DNA of 57,303 nt from Gemmatimonadota bacterium (GTDB lineage: Bacteria; JAAXHH01), in contig VXWP01000033.1 in the NCBI GenBank assembly GCA_009835325.1, positions 1-57,303 of the forward strand, in the 5' to 3' direction. This document shows positions 16,521-23,811 of this stretch, piece by piece. The translations under genes and the position numbers were made by a program. The notes beneath the pieces are model-generated. The model was not told the DNA's origin, ran no database searches, and was given only the letters and a program-made list of their open reading frames with translations. Positions within the stretch are counted from its first letter, which is position 1; every line of letters begins with the position of its first letter.

Positions 16521-17471
16521 ATGAAGACAACCCGCGCCGTACCGGCCCTTTGCATATGCATGCTGGCGTTCCTGTCTTTTCCGGCCGAATCGGCCGCACA
16601 GGACCAGGAAGACGAAAGCCGCCGGGGATTCTATTTCGGCATGCAGGCCGGCGTATCCGTGCCTGGAGAATACGAATCCACGAGAACAAACACCAGGAGC
16701 GTTCCCACCAACTGCGATCAGTGGCTTCCCGGAGAGATCCTGAACGACGGAACCCCGGTTCCTCTTCCGCTGTCCGAGTGTTCGCCGCGCCTGTTTCCCG
16801 GGAGTCCCAACGGATTCGAACTGGGAGAGGGTATCCTGGCCGGTGTCCAGGCCGGGTATGTCCTGAAGGCCCTGCGTATCGAGGTCGAGTATTTTCGCAG
16901 AGGCCAGAGCGGGGCTTTCCTTCCGCTGGTCATTCCAGGCGACGCGAAACAGGCCGAGTTCGTGGAACGCAGCGAGAAGATCAGCGATTTCCGGACGGAC
17001 AACCTCTTCGCGAATCTCTATTACGACTTCCGTGGCATGCTCTCACCCAACGCGACACCTTACCTTGGCGTGGGCGCCGGTCTGGCGCAACAGAAACTGT
17101 TCTACTCGGCAGTTTCCGTCCGAACCAACGACCGGGACAGAATGCGTCAACTGGGACGCAACAGCCATGCCGCCGGGCTGGCTTCTCTCGCCGATGCGAA
17201 GCTCTCTGACAGGATTTTCAGTTTCCAGTTACTTGCCGGCGTGGACTACGCGGTGGACGAGCGATTCTCGGCCGGCCTGAAACTGCGGTACGGCAGCGTC
17301 GGAGAGTTCCTGGATGGTGAAAACCCCTGGAGGTTGCTGCGGGGACATGAATCCACCGTGGGTCCGACTTCGGGAACCGGCTACGATATGCCCGTTCAGT
17401 ACGAGATCAAGGGAAGCCCCTCGCATTTCTGGGGGATATCCCTGGGGTTGCGGTATCGTATCGGAGGGTAG
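16521..17471 (+). CDS. outer-membrane beta-barrel protein
   Basis: The 316-residue protein has a clear signal peptide: MKTTRAVPALCICMLAF, then a small-residue region ending at ESAAQ. The mature protein begins RGFYFGMQAGVSVPG and continues with alternating hydrophobic strands (GVQAGYVLKALRIEVEYF, LFANLYYDFRG, TPYLGVGAGLAQQ). It ends WGISLGLRYRIGG, the pattern of porin-like or OmpW/OmpA-type 8- to 12-strand barrels. There is no OmpA peptidoglycan-binding domain. ATG 16521 was chosen because it starts the signal peptide and follows an AGGAG site about 11 bases upstream. It is divergent from the TonB receptor and may share its regulation. Its ligand is unknown. Confidence 0.82.
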   Translation: MKTTRAVPALCICMLAFLSFPAESAAQDQEDESRRGFYFGMQAGVSVPGEYESTRTNTRSVPTNCDQWLPGEILNDGTPVPLPLSECSPRLFPGSPNGFELGEGILAGVQAGYVLKALRIEVEYFRRGQSGAFLPLVIPGDAKQAEFVERSEKISDFRTDNLFANLYYDFRGMLSPNATPYLGVGAGLAQQKLFYSAVSVRTNDRDRMRQLGRNSHAAGLASLADAKLSDRIFSFQLLAGVDYAVDERFSAGLKLRYGSVGEFLDGENPWRLLRGHESTVGPTSGTGYDMPVQYEIKGSPSHFWGISLGLRYRIGG

Positions 17472-17529
17472 CGGCGAACGAACTCAATGTCCGGCTGGGT
17501 TGGGCAGAAGGGTCGATGCCAGGCGAACA

Positions 17530-17559
17530 CTATCCTGACGAACGCTATCCCGACGAACG
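17530..17559. repeat. 15-bp tandem duplication
   Basis: Two adjacent copies of CTATCC(T/C)GACGAACG differ at one base. They lie in the non-coding gap between the barrel gene stop (17471) and the cold-shock terminator. No function is apparent. Confidence 0.6.
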
Positions 17560-17584
17560 CTACAGTAGATTGTCAAATTCACAT

Positions 17585-17622
17585 TAAAAAACGGGCGCCG
17601 GAACAGAATGCTCCGGCACCCG
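17585..17622 (-). terminator. intrinsic terminator of the cold-shock gene
   Basis: Read on the minus strand, an 11-bp GC-rich stem (17612-17622 with 17592-17602, one G-T wobble) with a 9-base loop is followed directly by TTTTTTAA. It lies 30 bases past the cold-shock stop codon. On the plus strand the trailing T tract is weak, but the hairpin could also help end transcription of the barrel gene. Confidence 0.88.
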
Positions 17623-17651
17623 TGTCGTTTCGTCTGGGTTCGTTACCGCTT

Positions 17652-17852
17652 TTACTGCTTTACGACGTTAGCGGCCTGGAATCCCTTGGGCCCTTCCGTG
17701 ATATCGAACTCGACCGCATCACCTTCCGACAGGGACTTGAATCCCTCTCCCTGGATCGCGGAGTAGTGGACGAAGACGTCATCGCCACCATCGTGCTCGA
17801 TAAAACCATAGCCCTTGTGGTCGTTGAACCACTTTACTTTACCGACTGCCAA
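17652..17852 (-). CDS. cold-shock domain protein (CspA family)
   Basis: The 66-residue protein is a complete single cold-shock domain. RNP1 is KGYGFI, RNP2 is VFVHY, and the protein opens [13 protein letters not shown] and ends GFQAANVV. Such proteins bind single-stranded RNA or DNA and act as RNA chaperones. The start is a TTG at 17852; a GGTGGTGAG site lies about 4-12 bases upstream. The gene is monocistronic, with its own terminator downstream and a promoter about 165 bases upstream. That leaves a leader of about 155 bases, similar in size to the regulated leaders of cold-inducible csp genes. Confidence 0.95.
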   Translation of the reverse strand: MAVGKVKWFNDHKGYGFIEHDGGDDVFVHYSAIQGEGFKSLSEGDAVEFDITEGPKGFQAANVVKQ

Positions 17853-18015
17853 TATTGCTCACCACCTTTCAGGCATGTATAGATACATCTACAACGAAGT
17901 CCCTGTTCGACTTTCACCCGCATATAGAAAAACGGCAGGACCGTTAGTTCTGATCCGTGCCGCATCGTCTTTTTTATAATACGATCATGCAGGAGACAGA
18001 GACAAATCCTGATAA

Positions 18016-18045
18016 ACAATAAACCGTTACTTCTGGAAAAGTCAA
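18016..18045 (-). promoter_or_regulatory. promoter of the cold-shock gene
   Basis: On the minus strand TTGACT (18040-18045), an 18-base spacer and TATTGT (18016-18021) form a good sigma70-like promoter in an AT-rich stretch. Transcription would start near 18008, leaving a leader of about 155 bases before the TTG start codon. The leader contains a GGACC-like inverted segment around 17925-17945. Confidence 0.55.
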
Positions 18046-18108
18046 CATTTTTTTATTGTCACACAGATTGTAACGACAGATCGATCACCATTCGGCTCGT
18101 CTGCCCGC

Positions 18109-19791
18109 TTAGCCATCCCCCCGCCTTACCCGCGCCTCCATCAGCAGCCAGGTATCGGGGTCGACCACGACTTCTCCCGGTGCTTCTTCCAGTTTGAAGC
18201 GAAATTCGTGCGACCGCTCACGAAGCTCGACCTGCCGGCGTTCCAGCCGGTCTCCCGCCACGAAGGCGAGGGTTACGGACAGCCTGAAAGTCTCCTGGGG
18301 CTGTGTCTGACGCAGGCGTACCGATACCTCGCCGCGCTGTTCGTCCCAGGACCAGGTCACCTCGACCACGGGATGGCCCGCACGGTAGATCCACTGGTCG
18401 AAGAACCACCCGAGATCTTCTCCGTGACGGGTTTCCATGACGGACTGGAAATCCCGGGTCAGCACGGTCTGGTCACGGAACCTGGCGTAGAAGTCCCGTA
18501 TGCCCTCGAAGAAGGCGTCGTCGCCCATCAGGCCCCTGAGCATGTGGAGCACCAGCCCGCCCTTGCTGTAGTTGTAGGCGTTCAGCAGGTCGAACAGGTC
18601 GGTTATGCCCGGATTGAAGACAGGCGCCGGCGCGCGGCGGTCCGCGTCGAAAACCCGGGACCGGCTTCGGGCCAGCATTTCGTGAAAACGCTCGTCGCCG
18701 TCGGCTTCTTCAAAGAATACAGCGCCGAAGTAGGTGGCGAACCCCTCGCTGAGCCACAAGTGGTGCCAGTCGGACTCGGTCACCGAGTCGCCGAACCATT
18801 GGTGGACGATCTCGTGGGCGACCACGGCTTCGTTCCGTCTGGTGCCCGTTATGCTATGTTCCGAGAAGAAGATGGCGCTGGCGTTCTCCATGCCGCCGAA
18901 CCGGGTGGAAGACTGCACCAGCGCGAGTTTCGCATAGGGATAGGGTCCGATCAGGTCGGTGTAGAAGGCCAGCATGTCCGTGGAACGGGCGAAATCCGTG
19001 GTTCCCGCGTCCCGGTCGCCGGGAAACAGGTAGTACGAAACGGGGATCCCCCGCCAGGATCCCGGCCGGACGATGGAAAAGCGGGCCGCTCCGACCACCA
19101 TGCAGTAGGTGGGGATGGGCGCGTCGGTCTTCCAGTGCGTCCGCTTGCGTTCCGGCGAGACGGCCGTCGTTCCCAGCAGCCGGCCGTTGGCCACGACGTC
19201 GTAGGCCGCGGGCGCCGTGACGATGAATTCGACCGTGGCCTTGTCATAGGGATGATCCACCCCGGGGAACCAGTGCCGCGCCCGGTTCGGCCAGTTGTCC
19301 GCGAAGACCGACCGGTCGCCGAACTTGTTCGGCTGAATGAACAGCCCGTCCACGGGCTCCCCGCCATACGAGACGATCACCGTGACCGTGTCGCCTGCCG
19401 CATAACTTTTCTCGAAGGTTATGTTCAGGCGGTGGTCGCTGTGCGTAAAAACCGCGTTTCTTCCGCCGACCGTGACTCGGCCCACGGTGAGCGGGCCCAG
19501 GTCGAGGGGCAGGACGTTCCGGCCGCCGGCCAGCATCTCCGCCTGGATCGTGGTCTCGCCCTGGATGGTCCGGCCGGTTTCGCCGATCTCCAACTGGATC
19601 CGGTAGTGGAGGATGTCCACGTCATCCATGCGGGGGTAGCCGTCGTTGGCCAGGGCCGCGCCGGGCGTCAGGCCCAGGACGAGCAGCAACGCCTTCGGAG
19701 TGAGGCTGCGGACGAGCAGCACAACCTTCGGAGTGAGGCCGAAGACGAGCGCCGCCGCCGCGACGGTCCACTTGCCGATCCACTTCCTCAC
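18109..19791 (-). CDS. M1 family metallo-aminopeptidase
   Basis: The 560-residue protein is a zinc aminopeptidase of the M1 family. It has the exopeptidase motif GGMEN and the zinc site H326-E327-x2-H330 with the third ligand E349 in HEIVHQWF...LWLSEGFATYF. A catalytic Tyr probably lies in NAYNYSKGG. It lacks the large C-terminal HEAT domain of PepN and resembles the shorter exported members. The start is GTG 19791, set by a perfect AAGGAGG 8 bases upstream. The leader is hydrophobic and unusually long, with an 11-residue tandem repeat built on LTPK, then ALANDG as a likely signal-peptidase site. It is divergent from the PhyH gene at 19869. Confidence 0.92.
   Translation of the reverse strand: MRKWIGKWTVAAAALVFGLTPKVVLLVRSLTPKALLLVLGLTPGAALANDGYPRMDDVDILHYRIQLEIGETGRTIQGETTIQAEMLAGGRNVLPLDLGPLTVGRVTVGGRNAVFTHSDHRLNITFEKSYAAGDTVTVIVSYGGEPVDGLFIQPNKFGDRSVFADNWPNRARHWFPGVDHPYDKATVEFIVTAPAAYDVVANGRLLGTTAVSPERKRTHWKTDAPIPTYCMVVGAARFSIVRPGSWRGIPVSYYLFPGDRDAGTTDFARSTDMLAFYTDLIGPYPYAKLALVQSSTRFGGMENASAIFFSEHSITGTRRNEAVVAHEIVHQWFGDSVTESDWHHLWLSEGFATYFGAVFFEEADGDERFHEMLARSRSRVFDADRRAPAPVFNPGITDLFDLLNAYNYSKGGLVLHMLRGLMGDDAFFEGIRDFYARFRDQTVLTRDFQSVMETRHGEDLGWFFDQWIYRAGHPVVEVTWSWDEQRGEVSVRLRQTQPQETFRLSVTLAFVAGDRLERRQVELRERSHEFRFKLEEAPGEVVVDPDTWLLMEARVRRGDG
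19670..19735. repeat. 33-bp tandem repeat inside the aminopeptidase leader
   Basis: Two 33-base units (19670-19702 and 19703-19735), plus a partial third, encode the 11-residue units LTPKVVLLVRS and LTPKALLLVLG and then LTPG. The length is a multiple of three, so the reading frame is kept and the hydrophobic leader is simply extended. Confidence 0.8.
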
Positions 19792-19804
19792 GTGGTGTTC
19801 CTCC

Positions 19805-19833
19805 TTGACACGTTCCTCGGTTCGTCCCATATA
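19805..19833 (+). promoter_or_regulatory. promoter of the second PhyH gene, overlapping an opposing promoter
   Basis: TTGACA at 19805-19810, a 17-base spacer and CATATA at 19828-19833 point toward the PhyH gene at 19869. The same hexamer read on the other strand is TATATG; with TTGGTG (19851-19856) after a 17-base spacer it would form a promoter for the aminopeptidase. The two would face each other and share one -10 box. Confidence 0.5.
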
Positions 19834-19868
19834 TTCTCCGCACAAACCCACACCAACCGACAGGATGG

Positions 19869-20654
19869 ATGGTCATGGTCCGGCTGACCGACGACGACAT
19901 CCGGTTTTTCGTACGCGAAGGCTACCTGGTCAAGCGCGGCGTCCTTGATCCCGATCTGATGGCCCGGGGCAGGGAACGCATGTGGAGCAACCTGCCGCCG
20001 CCCCTCGAGCGCGAAAAACCGGAAACCTGGATCGGTCCTTTCCCGGAGCCGGTGGACGACGGTTCGTCCCATCGCCATCAGTACATGTGGAAGTACCGCA
20101 AGCCGGGCGATGAGGACTGGATGGTTCGCCTCCTCGCCACCGATCCTTCCGTGATGGGCATGGCGGAGCAGTTGCTTGGCGAGGGCAAGCTGGTCGTACC
20201 GGACCGGATCCGCGGTATTTACTGCGTCCTGCCCGAAGGCGATGCGCCGCCCCGTCCCATGGGTTGCCACGTGGACGCCCATCCCTTTCACCTCGGCGTC
20301 GTGGGTTACATCGACGACGTGGATCCCGGAGGCGGCGGATTCACCGTCTGGCCGGGCAGCCACCGGATTTTCTACCGGGATTTCACCCGGCGCTACGTCT
20401 TCGACAAGACGCCCGAATACCTGGCCGACAAGGACGAGGTGAGCGGAATGCCCCCCATGGACTGCCACGGCAAGGCCGGCGACATCGTATACTGGCACCA
20501 CCGCATGGGCCATTCCGTCGGCCACAACCGGACCGGCCGGATCCGCCAGGCGGTCCTTTACGACTACAAGCGGGCGGACCTGGACGAGAACGCGCCTCCC
20601 GGCGACGACATGTGGGTGGACTGGCCCGGCGTCCGTGCCGTTTTGGCACCATGA
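19869..20654 (+). CDS. phytanoyl-CoA dioxygenase (PhyH) family protein, second copy
   Basis: The 261-residue protein opens LTDDDIRFFVREGYLVKRGV, typical of the family. It has the metal pair H-V-D in MGCHVDAHPFHLG, a central GGGGFTVWPGSHR, and a distal His with a 2-oxoglutarate-binding Arg in GHSVGHNRTGRIRQAV. Three in-frame or near starts (19865, 19869, 19875) lie close together behind a CAGGA site; only 19869 and 19875 are in frame. It is only distantly similar to the copy at 6271, so it likely has another substrate. Its 3' end carries a 29-bp direct repeat that spans the stop codon. Confidence 0.87.
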   Translation: MVMVRLTDDDIRFFVREGYLVKRGVLDPDLMARGRERMWSNLPPPLEREKPETWIGPFPEPVDDGSSHRHQYMWKYRKPGDEDWMVRLLATDPSVMGMAEQLLGEGKLVVPDRIRGIYCVLPEGDAPPRPMGCHVDAHPFHLGVVGYIDDVDPGGGGFTVWPGSHRIFYRDFTRRYVFDKTPEYLADKDEVSGMPPMDCHGKAGDIVYWHHRMGHSVGHNRTGRIRQAVLYDYKRADLDENAPPGDDMWVDWPGVRAVLAP

Positions 20655-20681
20655 CATGTGGGTGGACTGGCCCGGCGTCCG
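20607..20681. repeat. 29-bp exact direct repeat across the PhyH stop codon
   Basis: The segment at 20607-20635, encoding D-M-W-V-D-W-P-G-V, is repeated exactly at 20653-20681, 46 bases later. The second copy starts inside the stop codon and lies in the short convergent gap before the mtnP stop. It looks like a recent local duplication. Confidence 0.85.
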
Positions 20682-20704
20682 CCCGTTACACCTCTCCTGA
20701 TGCG

Positions 20705-21568
20705 CTACTCGTAATAACGGCCCACGATCGGCCTCAGCTTCTCCAGCGTGCCGACGGGCACCGCGCCGCGGTCGGAAACGATGGCATTGGCCAGCGCGTT
20801 GTGACAGCGGCACGTCCTGTCCAGCGGAATGGCCGGCACGACGTGGCGGATGACCTGGCGCGCGTGGTCCACGTTCGCGTGCAGGTTCTCGATGATCATG
20901 TCGACGGTCACGGAATCGTGTTCCTCGTGCCAGCAGTCGTAGTCGGTGGAACACGCGATGGCGGCGTAGCAGATCTCCGCCTCCCGGGCGAGCTTTGCCT
21001 CCGGCGCCGCCGTCATCCCGATGACCGAAAAACCCCAGCCCCGGTAGACGTTCGACTCCGCTTTGGTCGAGAACTGCGGTCCTTCCATGCAGAGATAGGT
21101 GCCGCCGTCGTGCACGGTCAGGCCCGTCGATTCGGCGCCGCGGACAAGCAGCTGGCGCAACGGTCCGCAGAACGGTTCGCCGAGGCCTACGTGCACCACG
21201 AGGCCGTCGCCGAAGAAGCTCGTCGCGCGATGCCGGGTATGGTCGTACAACTGGTCCGGTATGACGAAGTCCCGCGGCCGGATATCTTCCTGTAAGCTGC
21301 CCACGGCACTTACCGAGAGTATCCACCGGACGCCCAGCGTCTTCAGCGCGAAGATGTTCGCACGCACGTTGATTTCGGACGGCCCCAGGCGATGGCCCCG
21401 GCCGTGCCGGGCCAGGAACGCCACGCGCCGGCCCTCCAGGGTGCCGATCACGATGGCGTCGCTGGGGTCGCCGAAGGGGGTGTCGGGCCGAACCTCCTCG
21501 AGATCCGTCAGCCCCTCCATTCCGTAGAACCCAGTGCCCCCGATGACGGCGATCTGTGCTTCAGGCAT
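20705..21568 (-). CDS. mtnP: S-methyl-5'-thioadenosine phosphorylase
   Basis: The 287-residue protein belongs to the PNP/UDP phosphorylase family 2. It cleaves 5'-methylthioadenosine with phosphate to adenine and 5-methylthioribose-1-phosphate for methionine salvage. Diagnostic motifs are IAVIGGTGFYGM at the N-terminus, RHGRGHRLGPSEIN, MEGPQFSTKAES for substrate binding, and GMTAAPEAKLAREAEICYA. Length is normal for MtnP. ATG 21568 follows a GGAG site 10 bases upstream. It is transcribed alone from a promoter back-to-back with that of the nuo operon. The split between MTA phosphorylase and 6-oxopurine phosphorylase in this family is subtle, but the Ser/Thr-containing FSTKAES favours MTA. Confidence 0.92.
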   Translation of the reverse strand: MPEAQIAVIGGTGFYGMEGLTDLEEVRPDTPFGDPSDAIVIGTLEGRRVAFLARHGRGHRLGPSEINVRANIFALKTLGVRWILSVSAVGSLQEDIRPRDFVIPDQLYDHTRHRATSFFGDGLVVHVGLGEPFCGPLRQLLVRGAESTGLTVHDGGTYLCMEGPQFSTKAESNVYRGWGFSVIGMTAAPEAKLAREAEICYAAIACSTDYDCWHEEHDSVTVDMIIENLHANVDHARQVIRHVVPAIPLDRTCRCHNALANAIVSDRGAVPVGTLEKLRPIVGRYYE

Positions 21569-21641
21569 ACAGCAACGCTCCGGCTGGTTTGAGAAGTCGA
21601 TTTCAGTCCTTGCAATGCGCGTGAAATCGTACCGGAATAGA

Positions 21642-21670
21642 CATATAACGAGCCCGCCTTTTTATATCAA
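21642..21670 (-). promoter_or_regulatory. promoter of mtnP
   Basis: On the minus strand TTGATA (21665-21670), 17 bases, then TATATG (21642-21647). The 20 bases separating it from the nuo -35 box are AT-rich and could act as an UP element for both promoters. Confidence 0.5.
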
Positions 21671-21690
21671 TAAATAAAAACGATTAGTCC

Positions 21691-21718
21691 TTGACAACGC
21701 ACCCCGGCGGTTTATCTT
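21691..21718 (+). promoter_or_regulatory. promoter of the nuo operon
   Basis: TTGACA at 21691-21696, a 16-base spacer and TATCTT at 21713-21718 sit behind an AT-rich stretch. Transcription would start near 21725, about 77 bases before nuoA. No other good promoter is visible until after nuoN, so about 14 kb may depend on it. Confidence 0.5.
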
Positions 21719-21801
21719 GATCGGCGAGTTCAAGGATAGATGTACCAGGAAGCCGCGTTTCGTCGACCGATCTGTTCTGTACATCACTGAAATTCGGTTA
21801 A

Positions 21802-22152
21802 ATGTCATACCTTCCCCTGATCCTGCTCGTAGTCCTCGTACTGATCGTCGCGGCCGTAATCGTTACCCTTTCCTCTTTCATCGGCAGAAAAAAGACCAGC
21901 GCATCCAAGCTCGCCTCTTACGAATGCGGCGTTCCGCTGAAGGATTCCGCGCGGAAGAACTTCTCCGTCAAGTTCTACCTGATCGCCATCCTTTTCATCC
22001 TTTTCGACGTGGAGATCATTTACCTCTACCCATGGGCCGTCGTTTATGGTGATCTTCAGTTATACGGCGCCGCAGCCATGGGGGTGTTCTTCCTCCTGCT
22101 CGTCATCGGATTCCTGTACGAATGGAAACGGGGTGCCCTGGAATGGGATTAG
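21802..22152 (+). CDS. nuoA: NADH-quinone oxidoreductase subunit A
   Basis: The 116-residue membrane subunit of complex I has three predicted transmembrane helices (roughly residues 3-25, 58-80 and 88-108). The signature YECGVP is at 40-45 on the cytoplasmic loop and FDVE at 68-71. NuoA sits at the junction of the hydrophilic arm and the membrane arm near the quinone chamber. It is the first gene of the operon and overlaps the likely nuoB start by 10 bases. Confidence 0.97.
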   Translation: MSYLPLILLVVLVLIVAAVIVTLSSFIGRKKTSASKLASYECGVPLKDSARKNFSVKFYLIAILFILFDVEIIYLYPWAVVYGDLQLYGAAAMGVFFLLLVIGFLYEWKRGALEWD

Positions 22153-22613
22153 AAGACCAGTTGCAGGAAAACGTCATGACCACCAAGGTCGACGAGATGG
22201 TGGGCTGGGCCCGGAAGAACTCGCTCTGGCCGATGCCCTTCGGCACCGCGTGCTGCGCCATCGAGCTCATGGCGACCCTGGCGTCCCGCTTCGACCTGGC
22301 TCGATTCGGGGCCGAAGCCATCCGGTTTTCACCACGGCAGTCCGACCTGCTGATCGTTTCGGGGCGGGTGTCCATCAAGATGATGCCCGTACTGAAGAAG
22401 ATCTACGACCAGATGCCGGAGCCCAAATGGGTCATCTCCATGGGGGCCTGCGCCTCCTCCGGCGGCGTATTCAATACCTACACCCTGGTGCAGGGCGTGG
22501 ACCAGTACATCCCGGTGGACGTGTATATCCCCGGCTGTCCGCCCAGGCCCGAAAACGTGATCCAGGCGTTGATGAAGATCCAGGAGAAAGTAGCCCAGGC
22601 TAAAGCGAACTGA
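22143..22613 (+). CDS. nuoB: NADH-quinone oxidoreductase subunit B
   Basis: The 156-residue subunit carries the terminal [4Fe-4S] cluster N2 that passes electrons to quinone. All four ligands are visible: C37-C38 in GTACCAIE, C103 in [10 protein letters not shown] and C132 in [12 protein letters not shown] 22143 overlaps the end of nuoA; an ATG at 22176 (MTTKVDEM) is an alternative start. The stop overlaps the pyrE start by one base (TGATG), so translation is coupled to pyrE rather than to nuoC as in most operons. Confidence 0.96.
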   Translation: MGLEDQLQENVMTTKVDEMVGWARKNSLWPMPFGTACCAIELMATLASRFDLARFGAEAIRFSPRQSDLLIVSGRVSIKMMPVLKKIYDQMPEPKWVISMGACASSGGVFNTYTLVQGVDQYIPVDVYIPGCPPRPENVIQALMKIQEKVAQAKAN

Positions 22614-23254
22614 TGAACAGAAAAACCATCGCAGAGCTTCTGCTCGACATCAAAGCCGTCACTATCAACGTCGAAGCACCCTACCATTACAGTTCCGGTA
22701 TCATCTCCCCGATATATTGCGATAACAGGCTGATCATATCCTGCCTGGAAGAGCGCAAGGTGATTGTCGATACGTTTCTCGAGATCATCGACTCCCTCGA
22801 CACTGCCCCGGACGTCATCGCGGGCACGGCGACGGCCGCCATACCCTTCGCCGCGTGGGTTTCCAACCGGCTGGACCTGCCGATGGTCTACGCACGGTCG
22901 GGGCAGAAGGGATATGGCAAGGAACACCGGGTCGAGGGCACCCTGACAGCCGGCCAGAAGGTACTGTTCACCGAGGATCTGGTCACCACGGGGGGAGGCG
23001 TCCTGAAGGCCGTCGAAGACGTGATCAAGTTCGACGTGGACGTAATCGGCGTGGTCACCATATTCGAATACGGCCTGCCCGCCGCCACCGAGGGATTCGG
23101 GAAAGCCGACCTGCCGAAATGGAGCATGGCGGACTTCGTGACCGTACTGGACGTCATGAGCGAGCGGGGCGAGCTTTCGGCAGACGACCGGGAGATCGCC
23201 ATGGACTGGCAGTCGGACCCGCGCGGCTGGGGCGGCAAGATGGGGTTCGAATAA
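22613..23254 (+). CDS. pyrE: orotate phosphoribosyltransferase
   Basis: The 213-residue enzyme converts orotate and PRPP to orotidine 5'-monophosphate in pyrimidine synthesis. The PRPP-binding loop VLFTEDLVTTGGGV is intact, the flexible-loop Lys-rich segment is seen in GYGKEHRVEG, and YHYSSGIISPIYCDNR matches the orotate-side N-terminus. The gene sits between nuoB and nuoC: its start overlaps the nuoB stop by one base and its stop adjoins the nuoC start directly (23254/23255). So it is co-transcribed and probably co-translated with complex I. The insertion is unusual, yet the gene is intact. Confidence 0.95.
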   Translation: MNRKTIAELLLDIKAVTINVEAPYHYSSGIISPIYCDNRLIISCLEERKVIVDTFLEIIDSLDTAPDVIAGTATAAIPFAAWVSNRLDLPMVYARSGQKGYGKEHRVEGTLTAGQKVLFTEDLVTTGGGVLKAVEDVIKFDVDVIGVVTIFEYGLPAATEGFGKADLPKWSMADFVTVLDVMSERGELSADDREIAMDWQSDPRGWGGKMGFE

Positions 23255-23803
23255 ATGGGGTCAGCGATGGAAAACCAGGAGGAACGCGAAACCGAAGGCG
23301 TTGGCAGTCCTGAATCTGAGCCGGGCGCCGTTACGAAGCGCATCCGTGCCCGGTTCGGCGACGCGTCTGTTGGCACCGGCAACGCGGTGGGTTGCGAAAG
23401 CGTCATCGCGGAGCGGGATGCGCTCCTTCCGTTCATGACCTTCCTGAGAGACGATCCGGAACTGTCCTTCGACTATCTCGTCGACGTGACCGCCGTGGAC
23501 CGCCTGCGGCTGGACGAGGAAATCCGGTTCGCCGTGGTGTACCAGCTCTATTCCTACAAACACAACCGACGTTTCAGCGTCAGCGTGCCCGTTCCGGAAG
23601 CGGACTCCCGGATCGGTTCGGTGGTGTCCGTCTGGCCGGGCGCCAACTGGCTGGAGCGGGAAGTGTACGACATGTACGGGATCGTCTTCGAAGGCCATCC
23701 CGACCTGCGCCGGATCCTGATGCCCGATGATTTCGGTTCCTACCCCTTGAGAAAGGACTATCCCCTGCACGGCAAGGGGGAACGGGACAACTTCGTTTTC
23801 TAG
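23255..23803 (+). CDS. nuoC: NADH-quinone oxidoreductase subunit C
   Basis: The 182-residue hydrophilic-arm subunit has the family core FDYLVDVTAVD, the YQLYSYKHNRR segment and the diagnostic WLEREVYDMYGIVFEGHPDLRRILMPDDF, ending PLRKDYPL. It is not fused with NuoD, as it is in E. coli. The N-terminal 25 residues are acidic and poorly conserved; ATG 23267 is a possible alternative start. It directly follows pyrE. Confidence 0.96.
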   Translation: MGSAMENQEERETEGVGSPESEPGAVTKRIRARFGDASVGTGNAVGCESVIAERDALLPFMTFLRDDPELSFDYLVDVTAVDRLRLDEEIRFAVVYQLYSYKHNRRFSVSVPVPEADSRIGSVVSVWPGANWLEREVYDMYGIVFEGHPDLRRILMPDDFGSYPLRKDYPLHGKGERDNFVF

Positions 23804-23811
23804 CGCATATT

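Noticed and set aside
18208-19887. A 559-codon plus-strand frame opposite the M1 aminopeptidase
   Set aside because: The minus strand encodes the HExxH and GGMEN motifs; the plus frame is antisense shadow.
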